From Acanthococcus lagerstroemiae (taxonomy: Eukaryota; Arthropoda; Insecta; Hemiptera; Eriococcidae), in the NCBI GenBank assembly GCA_031841125.1, contig CM063109.1:31810038-31874037 (forward strand): a stretch of DNA of 64,000 nt, written 5' to 3'. The position numbers and the translations under genes were made by a program. Below the pieces are notes generated by a model, which was not told the DNA's origin, ran no database searches, and worked only from the letters and a program-made list of their open reading frames with translations. Shown in pieces: positions 19,594 to 31,710 of the stretch (position 1 is the stretch's first letter; each line of letters starts with the position of its first letter).

Positions 19594-21035
19594 TTTTACA
19601 CTGCGGAAAGCCTCTTGCTATGAGCAAAAATAGCACATAACACACATAACGTGTTTTAAATTTCTGTTTTTTTTATTGTTTTTTTTTAATAGTGCAAATT
19701 TTAATGGTTCTTTAGTTTGTCCACAGTAGGTTCTCTAGTGTAAGTTGGGAAATTTTGCTAGGGGGTAAACGAAATAGCAAGGGATAGCAATTCTCCGTCC
19801 CCTCAGCTACTGGCCTGCGGTCGACTCATTTCACATTTCATTCTTCGTAAATTCGGAACACGATTACCCGGGCACTTTTCGGGGTTGCTTCGTTTCGATC
19901 AGCAATATTTTCTCACCACTCGCGCCCGAAAAGTGCGGTGGGCGATATGAAATCGTAAATTTGGGCGAGTCTATTCATACAATATTCGAAGTGGCCCCTG
20001 CGATGCGACATAACGACGTGGTACACACGATACACGGCTACCCCCTCGCGCGTACACAAAATCGCCGAACAATTATTACGACCTCTGTTATTTAAAAGAT
20101 ATTAAGGTAATGGGAATGTAATATTTATCGCCAGGCGTATCCAATTTTATTGCACTAATGGATGTTCGAGCGCATTGTTACGAAAATACCGTGTGATCAA
20201 TAAAACCGGAGTGTGCGGTGATTTTGTTTTCATACACGAATATCGTTGTTTTGATCGGTCGATTATACATGCCCGATATTGTATATTAATTTTTTTTTTT
20301 CCATTTCATTTTTCTCCTTTCTTTTTCGCCGGCTATCTTGTCCGACGGGCACAACGACTTCGCCAGATAATGATTTTATCTTCCGGAACATTTAAGGATT
20401 TGGCGCGGACGCGGATTACGGCCGCGAAAATGTTTTCGAAATTCGGATATCGAATTAGAGAACTCGCGGGGCTCGTGCTGGATAATTTGATTGCGTGTTC
20501 GTCACTGGATGATGCGACCTCTCAACTGTGACCTCATTCGGCTGTACGTAATTTCCCGCCGTGTATGAGGGGGTTCGTAGTTCGGGAGATGAACTTGTGA
20601 ATTATTTAAACAGTCTACCGCGCATATGCTACGCAATAGCGGCGCATTTTAAAGAACAGAGACACGGTTTCGTAGCTACTGTTTAGTCCGGTCGTTGTTG
20701 ACCAAAAAACGAAAAACCTACACTTTGTGAACAAAAGCATTCCCTTGATACAAATGTACAAGTGACTCCCCTCTTCGAGGCTTGAAGCCTTACAGACATT
20801 TGTAATCAGAAATTAATTTCTGTCGAACTCCACAAATTGGAAAATGACACTCACATTACACTTATTGAATCTTCCAGTTTTGTTCTCATTTCCTCCCTCT
20901 TTTTCTTATAGTGTTTCAGTTTTGGATGTGGGGCCAAACCGATGTGAAAATGAATTCAGCAGCTTCGAAACCCTATTATATTAGCGTTTATTCGGTTATT
21001 ATACGTGATTATAGTAATTTGATTACATAATCACT
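19594..21035. other. No gene recognised
   Basis: Mostly unique AT-rich sequence. A somewhat GC-richer patch with even composition lies at about 19800-20060 and 20330-20530. It could be conserved non-coding or old coding sequence, but I see no domain. The 118-residue frame at 20175-20531 mixes a poly-T-derived hydrophobic run with unrelated sequence and is not supported. Confidence 0.4.
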
Positions 21036-21039
21036 TGGT

Positions 21040-21268
21040 TTCTAAATCAGCCCATCTTTGGGCATACGCCTCACCGACTCTTCCCCTGCGGCTGCGTACC
21101 CTCGCGTCTCTTGGCCAAGCCAGGCCGGCATGTTGAATTACTTCGTCCTCCCATCTTCTCCTTGGAGGACCTACTTTTCTCGTTTCCCCCCAAAGAACCA
21201 TTCTAATGCTCTCCTCTTATCCTTCGTTACGTGTTATGTGTCCTGCGTATATGAATTTGAGTTTTTTA
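21040..21268 (-). pseudogene. RTE-like LINE C-terminal end
   Basis: Minus-strand translation reads KKLKFIYAGHITRNE at the upstream side, then VGPPRRRWEDEVIQHAGLAW and GRVGEAYAQRWADLE with a stop. This is the AGHIxR, G(R)PxxRWxD, EAYAQRW ending of RTE-like LINE proteins. Small frameshifts separate the blocks. Upstream it is cut by the 3' end of another LINE at about 21262. Confidence 0.8.
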
Positions 21269-22024
21269 ATGATGATGATAAGGTTATCAAACTTACGACC
21301 AGTTTGATGCAGTTCTCCATTTCTCCCTATCTTATGCAAGTTCTTTCATTTCGTAACAATATTTACATTTGACATCCTTGATTATCTGCTTAACATACTG
21401 GAATCTTTGCCGACCTACCCAATTCCTTCCTTCCACTCTTCCTTCCAGCAGCAGTGTTAATATTCCTGGGTGCCTCCAATTATGTCCTATTAGTTTATCT
21501 CTCCTTCTCTTCAGACAATTCAAAATACTCATTTTACCTCCTACTCTGTTAAGTACTTCCTCATGTCTTACCTTGTCCATCCATTTGATGCTAAGTATTC
21601 GCCTACAGCACTACATCTCAAAATCTTTGATCCTTTTCTTCTCTGGTTTTCCTATGATCCATGCATACAAGGGTACACTCCAAACATAAGTTTTCAAGAA
21701 CAAATTTTTGATTTCCAGATTAATTTCTGATTTGAAAAGATTAATTTTTTGATAAAATGCTACTTTGGCTTGTGCTATTCTAGTACTAATATCCCTTTTA
21801 CTCCTTCCATCTTTTGTTATTTTACTCCTTAAATAGCAAAATTCGCTTACTTCCTCAATCTTTTCCTGTCCAATATTTATATTTAAGCTATCATGTTCAC
21901 ATCGATTACATACCATTATTTTAGTTTTATTTTTATTTATTCTCATACGATATTCTATACTCAAAATCTCATCCGTTCCATTTAAAATGTTTTCCAAATC
22001 AATACTCCATTCAGCTAATAAGAC
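21262..22024 (-). pseudogene. LINE 3' fragment (same family as 46890-49795), after the RT catalytic box
   Basis: Minus-strand translation begins with LLAEWSIDLENILNG just behind the FADD position, then NKNKTKIMVCNRC, IEEVSEFCYLRSKITKDG, WIIGKPEKKRIKDFEM and CYRRILSIKWMDKVRHEEVL. It ends with EGRVEGRNWVGRQRFQYVKQ and KCKYCYEMKELA. The same blocks occur at 49030-49760 on the plus strand, so two copies of one family are in the window. The 3' end carries ATC repeats (plus: aatgatgatgataagg). Truncated at about 22024; single-base lesions split the frame. Confidence 0.8.
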
Positions 22025-22479
22025 GGCGGCGATCCTCCTCTTGCCAATGTATATATGTATTTGTATAAAATATGTCAGCGTAAAAGTGTAAAATAAATAA
22101 TTTCATGAAATTACTAGTCCAAATCAGTAATTTCATAGAACCACTAACAAATGCATTTGAATAATGACACTACATACTTTTACGTTAAAAACATAGGTAG
22201 AGGAGAGCGGGGCAAAAATCTGCACTTAGTGATATAATTTCTACTTCAGTGGCCGCAAAACTTGTTTTACTTGGACTTGTTTGATGAAAAATACTAATAG
22301 AACGTCCAGGCTTCCTGAAAAACAAGAGAGTGAGCCGTTACCTGCAGTAAAAGACTAGATTTTGACAATATGTGACAATATAAAGAATCGGACTTTGACC
22401 CCACCTAACGGGGCAAAAGTCCGCATTGACTGGGGCAAGAGTCCTACAGAGAAGATTAAAGAAATGTATTATTACTTTT

Positions 22480-24604
22480 TTCAATTAACTTTATTTTCAG
22501 CAAAAGTCGCACATATGTAGAAGCCAACGTTAGAGTAGTCAGTATATGCTTTATGGGCCCAACGTTCGCAAAAATTACATTGAAGCCATACTTCTCGACT
22601 TTTTGAGTATGCCTCATCACACAAAAAACAAAAGTCGCGTTTGTTCGGAATTGATTCTGGCAGTTTTTCCAGGAAAACAAGCTTCTGTCCCATTGATTTT
22701 CCAGCAAGCGCAGCTTTTTCTCCGCAAGTACAGTATCCTTCTTGCTGGCTATGGAATTCTTCTTACCCACAAATACATTTTTCTTCTGATCGTTATTCTT
22801 CTCCTGTCTTTTTTTTTCTTCCAGCTGTTTTCTAAATGGGCTAGACGTGAGCACAGATGACTTGAGTGTTTTTTTCGATCGTTTTCTTTTTTCCTGAAAT
22901 CGTAATTAAGAAGTTAAAAGGGTCCAAGCACAAAAATTAAGAATCGCCATTTAGTCTACTTACTTCCATTTTTGGCAATGGGATGAATTTTTCTGGCGTT
23001 TGAAATTCAGGTGTTTGGTTATTTTTAGCAACTTCTTGTGCAGAGTTTCTACTTCTATTGATTGCTGCATCCAAAGCATTAGCTTGAGGTGAACTGCATG
23101 GTTCCTGCACATCAATAGACAGTTTGTTTGCAGGAACATTTGAAGGCGGATCTGCACATAAAAGAAGTGAAAGTTCATCCAGGTCCGTTTCAGTATTCTC
23201 ATCTTTTGACTCTGGATCTTGGTTTGTAACTTCAGAAGGTGCAAAATCGGCGTCTGAGAAGATGTCACGATTTAATAGTACAATCCCACAGTTGCGGAAG
23301 GCATTTATAGCCGAAGACATACTTGCAGTATTTAGGTAAGCTTTTCCAAAAATTTATACCATCTGGAACTGGGTAATAACCCTTCCAGGATGATTGCAAG
23401 CCACTGTTGACAACAAGAAGCAAATTTCAATTTAATAGCTCCAAAAGGTCCTTGGTCTAATGGTTGTAGATGGTTACTGGTATGAGGTGGGAAAGTTAAC
23501 ATATGAATGAAATGGTCACGGCAATAATTAATAGCCTCCAAGGAAATATGCAAAGCGTGATTGTCCAACAGCAGTAAAGTAAGTCTACTTTCATCTGAGC
23601 TGACTTGTTTCTGGAAATGAATTAGCTATTTAATGAATACATCTGTATTACTGCAGCCAGTATTGAACAAGTACAGGACCGTGCCAGGTGGTGCACCATT
23701 CAATAATTCTATCTTTTTGCGCTTCCTTTTGAAAATTAAAGCCGGAGGAATATAAAAACCAGCCGCATTACAGCACCCAATTACAGAAACCAGAGTCCCT
23801 CTTTCAGCACTGGAAACCGCTCCAACGCTTCGTTTTCCTGTTGGTGCTATTAATTTTGGTAGTCTGTTTGGTACTGTTGAAAATCCGCTTTCATTGTACG
23901 TTCCAAATTCTGTCAGGAGAAAATGAATACTTTGTCAACAACTCCGTCAATTGGTTAAAGAATAGATTCACCTGCACAAAATGAGGCCGTCTGTCAATTA
24001 TTATAGATTACATTATATCTACACTACCAAGAAACTAATGGTGGACTAAAATCTTACTGAGATTCGATTGAAGCCCATCATTTTCGCTATAGAAGTTTGT
24101 TGTGGTGTTCGAAGGCTCAGTTGGTGCCTTTTGAGAAACGATGCTGTCCAATCAGAACCAGCCATTCTCTTTTCCTTATTGAACGGATGCGGAATATCGT
24201 TGATAGTCGCAAATGAATAAGCTAATTTCTGCACCTTGACAAGTGTCAAGCCATAGAACCGAAGGTCGAGATCTCGACGATGTTGAGCAAGCATCTGCTC
24301 TTGCTCATCTAAAAATATTATTTGAAATCGCCCCAATTTGTTGGCAGCTTCACCTTTGAGGAAGTAACAAAGATTCATAGGTTACAAACTATGAAATTAT
24401 TCATAATAGGATCCACAATTGCGAACTAAGTTACCTGTTTTCAGCCGCTTCCTTGATATTAGTTCTTCAATCTTTAAAGATTTAGCTATTAATCTGATAC
24501 TTTCACCATTGCTTCTTCGAGTTTTAGCACTTTCCAGCTGTTCTGGTGTTACAGCATTCCTTTCAGTTGTTCGAACGCGGTTTCTAACAGAAATATTCGC
24601 GTAA
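22480..24604 (-). pseudogene. pogo/jerky-like transposase, multi-exon, with inactivating lesions
   Basis: Minus-strand order: an HTH start (24435-24604, TPEQLESAKTRRSNGESIRL), a donor GTAAC, then a CENP-B-like domain (24046-24360, ANKLGRFQIIFLDEQEQ, DLRFYGLTLVKVQKLAY, GSDWTASFLKRHQLSLRTPQ) and a donor GTAAG. The DDE domain follows (23330-23910): SGFSTVPNRLPKLIAPTGKR, SAERGTLVSVIGCCNAAGFY, LLLDNHALHISLEAINYCRD and NHLQPLDQGPFGAIK. It ends with AFRNCGIVLLNRDIFSDADF, a basic region and a Cys/His-rich PHD-like end (CFLCDEAY..WLQCNFCERWAH). Lesions: YNESG where VDETG is usual, a TAG near 23624 where Trp is expected, and frameshifts near 23340 and 22690. Confidence 0.85.
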
Positions 24605-24991
24605 AATCACTTAAAAGGAGTTGTATAACACAGTAGGACTTTTGTCCCAAACGTGCTTTCTTCAATAACATTTAATTATTCAGTTCAATACCGAATTCTC
24701 AGCACTAATCAATAATTACAACGAAACACTTACCGAACCATGATGCTTTGCAAATAAAAGTCTGCAATTATTAAAACGTTTTCTTTCTTGAATCACATTT
24801 CTCATAAACACAAAAATTAGATCAGAAACCAGCGAAACTAAACTTTTTAAGATTTGCGGTGTAGAACTCCACAGAATACCCCAAAATTTCTGTGACATGA
24901 TCGCAGTGTTGCCTTTATGTGAATACATAAGCACTGTTGACATAGTAGTGATAAGCTTATCAGCGAAATGCGATAGGACTTTTACCCCAGT

Positions 24992-25152
24992 ATAGTGCTG
25001 GATTTACCATAAGGCCAAAATGGGCAATTGCCCAGGGCGGCAAATTTAGGGGAAATAAATGAAAAGGGTCATGAGAAGGGAATCTGAACGCACAATCAAA
25101 TAGGCGACGTAGCGCAACTACCCACAGCGGCAATTAGGCTAAATCCGGCACT
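24992..25152. mobile_element. 161-bp hAT-type MITE inside the pogo-like element
   Basis: Perfect 8-bp duplication accccagt at 24984-24991 and 25153-25160. Ends agtgctggatttacc and the complement of agtgccggatttagcc form imperfect inverted repeats. It interrupts the repeat-bearing 5' end of the pogo-like transposon. A partial relative with ggcaattgccc and gcggcaattgggc is visible near 32218-32275. Confidence 0.8.
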
Positions 25153-25429
25153 ACCCCAGTGCGGACTTTTGCCCCGCTCTCCTCTATGTTATAGAATGAC
25201 TATAATGCGCAGCAGGAAAAGTATTACATTAAAAAACAGATACGACGATGAAGACCTACAAAAAATGTTATTAAATGTGCCGGAAGAAACATTGGTTGAT
25301 TTGGAAACAGAAGACGATTTCATGGATCTTTCGTGAATTCTACGCCCGGTTATTAACCCGTGGCGCTTTGACCTTGAAGTTATGTGTAATACTGAGATTT
25401 TACAAAAACCGAATATCTCCGAACATATC

Positions 25430-25775
25430 AACTTCAGGACCAAAATGCATATAACATAAAATATTTCTCGTTAAATTTTATACAAAAAAGATTTCATACA
25501 ATTTTTCTTTAGAACGCATATTTACAGAGATAACTGTAAAAATGTGTGAAAGTTTCGAGGATAAACGTGGCCTTTATTTTATTTTCTTTCATAACCGATC
25601 TTTACTAGCTAAAGCGCAGTTATCTTTTTAAAAAAATATTCACTTTAGGACCAAAATGCAAATAACACAAAATGTTCCTTGTTAAATTTTCTATAAAAAA
25701 ATCCTGTACAACTTTTCTTTAGAAAACACATTTATCGAAATAATTGCAAAAATGCGGGGAATTTTCGAAAAACAT
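25430..25775. repeat. Two-copy degenerate tandem repeat, period about 215 bp
   Basis: The stretch from acttcaggaccaaaatgcat near 25431 recurs from actttaggaccaaaatgcaa near 25647, about 80 percent identical over 115 bp. Both contain aatttttctttagaa-type and gcaaaaatgcg-type segments. Between 25190 and 25330 a small plus-strand frame with DEDLQKMLLNVPEETLVDLE is open, but I do not recognise it. Confidence 0.7.
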
Positions 25776-26426
25776 AGGTTTTTTTAATTATCTTACGGCT
25801 GAAATATCTATTAATGTCGAGTAATGCACACTACAATATAACTTCAGGCTCTGTCTACTGGGGCAAGCGCTCCAGGGTGCCCCCTCCCCGACCTGGCTAC
25901 GCCCATAACAGTTTTTTGGGTATTTACAACGGAGTAGACCTCGGATTATGTATATACGAGTATGTATATCAACAACAGTCAACAATTTGCCCATAAAATA
26001 TCACATTGTGCTGTTAAGGAACAGTCTCGTATTCTTAGAATTCGGAGTCCGTTTTCTATTGTTGATAAATACATAATCTCCTGTCCACCATACCAAGTCT
26101 TGAACGGAATCTTAGAATGCTCAAGACTCAATAAAAACATTTTGTTAACCCTAGATCGCGAAGTTTGGTTTTCTTCATTCATTGAATTTGGAATTAGTTG
26201 TGGCCAGTTAACGTTTCAATTTTAGGCTCTTCCGCAAATTTTTTATCACTAGGGTCAGAGCAAGAGTCCCAGGATTGCCAGATTTGGTCCTTTTTTTGGT
26301 CTGCAAATATTCTTCTAGAAATCGATCGATATGTCAAAAATAAGCCACAAATAAGGAATAGGAGGTTCATTTTCACAAATGAAGAACCTTTATTGTTTTA
26401 AAACATGATTATAAGTACAACCGTAG

Positions 26427-26725
26427 GGCTGGAATCTCAATCTTGCAATGTTTAATTACCGGTATACCTATTCATTAGATTAAGACAATTTTTTTCCTTT
26501 TGTTATTCTTCTTCCTTACTCGATTTAGAATTTTAGAGTCGAAGTTCAACCGAAGTGGAATGTCAATTTCGCAAAATGCTTATTTACCGGTACACCTATT
26601 TTTTCGATTTAGACGAAATTGTTCCTTTGTTATTTTTTGTCTTACTCAATTTTAAATTCTACACACAATATTATAAATTCAATCAAATTGGAATCTCAGT
26701 TTTTCATTGTTCAATTGGGCGATGT
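26427..26725. repeat. Degenerate tandem repeat, unit about 140 bp
   Basis: The unit ggaatctcaatcttgcaatg.. ttaccggtatacctatt.. tttgttattctt.. recurs from 26559 as ggaatgtcaatttcgcaaaa.. ttaccggtacacctatt.., and a third partial start, ggaatctcagtttttcattg, is at 26691. Confidence 0.65.
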
Positions 26726-26729
26726 TAAG

Positions 26730-28260
26730 CAAAAGGGACTTAAGCGACAAAATATATTTTTTGAGCAAACGTAACATTTAAAAGCTCTAAGGGAGGAGGT
26801 TCTCGCCACTTTTGAAAAAACTAGACCTTCCTACTGAAAGATTTCACTCATAGTGATGCACTGGTCCGAATGATATCTGGTTTGAGTAATGAAAATGATG
26901 CTTCTTTTCGGAATAGGTAACTCAGTGATTCAACTCGAGGTTCAACTTAAAACTACGCCTTCAAAATGTCTCCCACCCTCTCAGTTACGCGTAGTTTTGT
27001 GCAATCGTTTTTCTTTTTTCCTTCTTCGAGCTTCACAAAAATATAACTTCCAGCCCAAGTTTCTGCTGCAGAACATTTCCCATTCGCATCTTGATTCTCG
27101 AACCACTCGAGGGCTTTTCGTGCGTGCTTGCTGAACCCCTCGTCGAAGACACATGCCGTATTCTAATTCGCCCATACGCAAACGTATAGGTCGCATTTAC
27201 CCCGAGCGTGTAAGTCGATTAAAACGCTTCCTTCGCCACACATAAAACGGATTATATCAGCCCGATAAGGTCGTCTCACTTCCGAAAGTTAAAAAGTATT
27301 TTTTAATACTCGCAACTTAAGAAACAAACTGTACCCCTTAGCCGAGGGTGGAAACTGTGGGCGAAAAGAGGTAGTACAGCTTATTTTTTCTCCTTTCCTC
27401 TTTCTCTTTTCTTCTCTTTTCCGAAATTTGAAACAGATAAAGTGTGCTCAAGGGTAAAATGAAACGAATTCGGGTAGACGAGGCGCTCGGCCCGGCGTAG
27501 CATCGGTTACTACGGTAACCGACTCCTGCCTTGTTTTTTTCAGTCCGCAGACGAAGCTGGCAAAGATATGACTGCAATCGGATTGCACGATTTTACAAAA
27601 AAAAAAACACCTAAATACGTCTACAGGTTGTCCGGTATGAAAAATGGCGATTATGGAAGTCGTCAGAGAAGAGGCATAAACTGGGGACGGATTCAAGGCA
27701 CACGAAAATTAAAAGGGACAATGAAACCAAGTATCTAATGTCGAGCACAGTAGCGTAAATGGGAGGAGGGGGCTTTACTCTCCTTCCAGAACCAAAACAA
27801 GAAGTAAATCTTAAAGCTTGTCAAATTAACATTTTTTATACTCGAAAAGTTGTTCTTTTTTCTGCATTTCCTGTATTTTTTTTTACTCTCAGTAAGGAAT
27901 ATTTCGACATTTTTTAAAATATTAGAACACTTTTTTTTTTCATTTTCTTATGAAGCCAAAATTTATACAAAATTTTATACTACGCTTTTTTCTTGCTTAT
28001 CAAAACATTTCTTAATACCTCCTCTCCCTACGAGGAACCGTTATAGTTGCGCATCCCGATTTAAACAAAGTGTTTATTGATCCCCCTCCCCCTCGTTCCT
28101 ACAGGGGATTTCTATCCAGCCGTCAAATTAACGGATGACAAGAGACGTGTCTAATATTTCAAAGTAGTGCATAATTATTGCTGAAAATTTTTTATTTCCC
28201 TCAAAAGAGGGCTAGGGGAGGGGCTCCAGCTTGGGAAAATGTATTGATTATAGTATTGAA
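26730..28260. other. No gene recognised
   Basis: AT-rich sequence. A block near 27748-28053 starts cagtagcgtaaatgggagga and ends gttatagttgcgcatcccg; it resembles the ends of the MITE at 29870-30056 and may be a diverged copy, without a target duplication. No coding sequence is convincing. Confidence 0.4.
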
Positions 28261-28267
28261 ATATAAG

Positions 28268-28570
28268 TTTTCTGGGTCGCTCATTCCGAATATCGCATCA
28301 GATTTATGATCTGACCTTTGACCTTGATTTGAGCTCTAAAACAAGCCAGACTGGCTTACTTTCAATAGTTGAACCAAGGGTCGAAACAGGCCTTTCTTAA
28401 GTCGCTGATTCCGAATATTGCATTAGAGAGATCTTTGATCAGATCACAAAATCTAAGAAGAGATGATAGAAAGAATTGAGTTTGTTTCAAAAATCGAGTA
28501 ACGCGTCGGAATAGGGTTTTCCTGAGTCGCTGATTCCAAATATCGCATCAGATTTCGACAGTTGGCTCAA
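28268..28570. repeat. Three-copy degenerate tandem repeat, period about 125 bp
   Basis: The core gggtcgctcattccgaatat, agtcgctgattccgaatatt and agtcgctgattccaaatatc recurs near 28274, 28400 and 28524, each followed by (c/t)gcat(c/t)aga. The spacers between are diverged. Confidence 0.75.
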
Positions 28571-29860
28571 TTTATGAAACCAAGCCAATTTTTTCCCGAT
28601 TTAAGCAAATCTTGAATCCTGAATTGGGGTTCGATCGAAAATAATTATATGCTAACTGAGCTACTATATTGTGCTGAGTTCCTACGTTGATTACATATAG
28701 AGCTCCATTTAAAATTAAAATTTAATTCGTGTTGTGCCGTAGAAAAATTTCAATATTTTTCAATACAACTTTGCACATCAAATTTCTATTTTGAAAAACA
28801 ACTTTTTAGCTTCATCCAACCTCAGAATTCATAAAATTTTCTTCACTGAAAACTCTGTCAGGCAGACCAAAAATTGAAAATTTAGTATCATACTCAAAAT
28901 CAATGACCTGAAGAAGCCCTCATTTTGACATGCGGCTCAACTTTTAAGACTAAGAAGTTTATTTTGCCCAGTTTCGGCGAATTAGGAGTTACAAATTTGG
29001 ATCCGATCGAAAATCTATGCGATCGCCAACCTGGAAAATCCCTATTCCGATACGTTGCTCAGTACCTTTCCGCTTGAAATTTCAATATGAGTGCCCCCCC
29101 CCCCTCTGAGCTTTTTTTCTTTGAGGGAGAGGACTGTTGTTTAACCACAATTACGCCTAAACTTGAACTATTAGACACGTCTTTTGTCATTTGTCGATCC
29201 AACTATGGGTACTGAAAATTAAACTGGGGAAAAGGGGAATTTTGACAAATACCGAATATATAAACTTGCTTTGGTTCAATTCTTCAACATTATTTTGCAG
29301 GGTTATTTCACATAAAATCGTCCCACCTACATTTCCCTCAAGAATCTTTCCACTTACTCCTACCTAAATTGTAGCACAGCGGGAGTCGGTTGAAATTTTC
29401 ATAATTCTGAAATACTGTCAACTTTTAAACTTCATATCTTCGGCCGGAATTAGTATAAAGATACTCGTAGAATAGTGCAAACCTCCATTCAACTTGGTAT
29501 CATTCATACTTTCAATATAACTCATTTTAAGCTTCTTCATCGCCTCTTTCTAACATAAATGATCGAATTTTCGACATTGTGATACATAATGAATTCCACA
29601 CTTCAGAAAATCGAAAAAAAAATTCATAAGATAACCTATTGTTTAGGTATCTAAATAATCGTGGAAGTTTTCCGATAGAGCACTTCTTTTTTCCCCCAAG
29701 ATTGATTTTTAGAATGTTCACGATTTGTAATTTTACACAGCATGGTAATTCACTGTTTATCAATGCGATGTTATAGGAGTATAATAACCTTTCAGGTCGC
29801 TCGGTGCTCCGCATAATAATAAATTGAATAAATAAATGAAAAGTTAATAAGATGAGATAT
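28571..29860. other. No gene recognised
   Basis: AT-rich sequence with a C-run at 29095-29104. The 95-residue minus-strand frame at 29527-29814 has no recognisable domain. I see nothing that supports a gene. Confidence 0.4.
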
Positions 29861-29869
29861 GTTTCTAGA

Positions 29870-30056
29870 CAAAGACGTAACCAAGGTGGGGGTAGGGGGC
29901 TATAGCTTTTCCGCGCAAAAAAAAATAACTCTTCAACATTTTTTTAAAATCAATTTTGAAGCGAAAAAAAGAAATGCTTTCAATGCTTTCACTCCTGATC
30001 AAGTTTTCTTTCCTAAATTCTAGCCCCCACCAAAAAAAGTTCTAGTTGCGCCCCTG
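29870..30056. mobile_element. 187-bp hAT-type MITE
   Basis: Perfect 8-bp duplication tttctaga at 29862-29869 and 30057-30064. Left end caaagacgtaaccaaggtgg and right end (complement) caggggcgcaactagaac are imperfect inverted repeats. A related right end, ctggttgcgcccctg, occurs at 41760-41774. Confidence 0.85.
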
Positions 30057-30639
30057 TTTCTAGACTTTTTTTTTTGTTTTTTTGTTGTTTTTTTTTTTGT
30101 AAATTACGAACCTGTAAAGGACAAATTTTACTTCTGAAATAATTGAAAAAAATATAAAGTTTCTAAGTTTATTTTCCGTCCGGATTCGGAATCTGGTAAA
30201 TAGATTAAGCCGAAATTCATCTCGAAAATGGGTTCTAGTTATTGACATATTTGGCCTTCAAAACGCCATTCTCAAGATGAAAACAAGAAACATTTCAAAA
30301 GTATGAAATTTGAGCTTTGTGAGAACGCAACATTAATTTAAGCCAGGTAAAAATACGGCGTCGAAATTTAAAGGTAGATTTGTGATTTCAACAAGAATCG
30401 GGTCTACACCCACAAGTTCAATCGTACAAATTGAGAAAATTTTGAAAAAAATAAAAAGATTTTCGAGGCACGAGGTTTCAGAGTTGACAACTGTATCCAG
30501 TGTTTACTCTATCGATGACAAATTCTTCCATTTCATACTAAAGCCCACTCAACCAATTGTTAACGCCGAATTCACAGTAATACTTCTACCTTACATCTTT
30601 CCTTAATTGTCTCCCACCCCTCCTTTATTCTCCTTTTCA

Positions 30640-31494
30640 CGGATTCTCTCAACTCACTGTCGTCCATCTAGTATCTCTATCCCTCCAGCCCCATTGCCCG
30701 TGATATTCACATGTTACTCGCTACGCCGACAATATCCCTATTTTCCTTATCTGGTTTTCCAGGCACGCCAGATCCCGGGCAACGAACTGGTGGATGCTGC
30801 TGCCAAGAATTTCTCCAGTGACCTTAATTCCCGACAAAAATGTCCTCTCCGAAGTATGATCCTCCACAGGGTCGTCCGGAAAATGGTCCTTATCCCCCTC
30901 AAAAGTTCCTTCCTATTGAACCATTTGCCCGGTCCCGTCTCCCTAATTTATCTTCCTCCTGCAGAACTGAATCTATCCTCACTCGCCTGGGAATAGGTCA
31001 TACCAAATTAACCTTATCTTTTATTTATCTTGGTCTTTGAGCCTCCCACCTATTCCCTCTGGCACTCGAAATCCCAACTCACCACTTCCTATTTATGTTT
31101 CTCTCCTGTCCTATTTCTGATCCTTTTAGTAATCGGCTAAAACTCTCTACCTCACTCATCGACGTCTTATGTCCGCACTCTCTCCACATCAAATCTATTC
31201 TCTTTTTCCTCATCCAGTTTGACGTCCTACACCTTCTGTAATCCCCCAAATTATACGGCACTCAGATTTTAGTACAACTAGTATAGTACAAACAAAAATA
31301 AAATAAAAATGGGAAAATTGTGATCGACTCCTTCTGTGTCATAAATTTACGTAGGTGCAAGGGATGGGAAGAAATGGAAGAGGCGCGTAGAGGCCTATAC
31401 CCAGAAATGGGTCATCGAGGGGGCACAATGCTAGTAATAAGTATTCATGTAAATGAGAAGCTGTAAATAAATAAATAAATAAATAAATAAGTAA
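30640..31494 (+). pseudogene. LINE 3' remnant: RNase H end and zinc-knuckle tail
   Basis: The plus strand reads QIPGNELVDAAAKNFSSDLN, the last RNase H block of I/Jockey-type LINEs, where HxGIxGNExAD is usual. Farther on, in another frame, RTESILTRLGIGHTKLT and EPPTCSLC-like, HIFLSCP-like pieces match the C-terminal CxxC..HxxxxC tail. Stops and frame changes are frequent. The block ends with a TAAA simple repeat at 31466-31494, typical of a LINE 3' tail. Clade is inferred from RNase H plus knuckle order. Confidence 0.65.
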
Positions 31495-31710
31495 ATGAGG
31501 ATAACCTCTCACTACACAACAGCATAAAAAATAATGAGATGAGGTTATATTGTTTTAGCTATACTTCGAATGCTCAGTACGATGGCGTTAATAATTTTTT
31601 TCGAGAACCTCTTGTTTTCCTTACTCAAAATTAAAATGTTATCAAAAATTTCACTTTTTATTCTTTTTTGTCGTCCAAGAATGGCTGCATCTATACTGAT
31701 AACAATACTG

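Larger units (their letters stand above)
22200..25184 (-). mobile_element. pogo/jerky-like DNA transposon, nearly full length
   Basis: Inverted repeats start gaggagagcggggcaaaa at 22200 and, as complement, end at 25184. TA dinucleotides at 22198-22199 and 25185-25186 are the expected target duplication. The motif ggggcaaaagtcc recurs inside the ends (near 22410-22440). A minus-strand transposase gene with CENP-B-type DNA-binding and DDE domains fills the middle. A 161-bp MITE is inserted in the 5' end at 24992-25152. Confidence 0.88.

Noticed and set aside
20175..20531. 118-residue plus frame
   Set aside because: Half is a T-run-derived hydrophobic stretch; the rest shows no family similarity or splice context.
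25190..25330. Plus frame with DEDLQKMLLNVPEETLVDLE as a piggyBac N terminus
   Set aside because: The acidic composition is suggestive, but no specific piggyBac motif follows and the frame ends at once.
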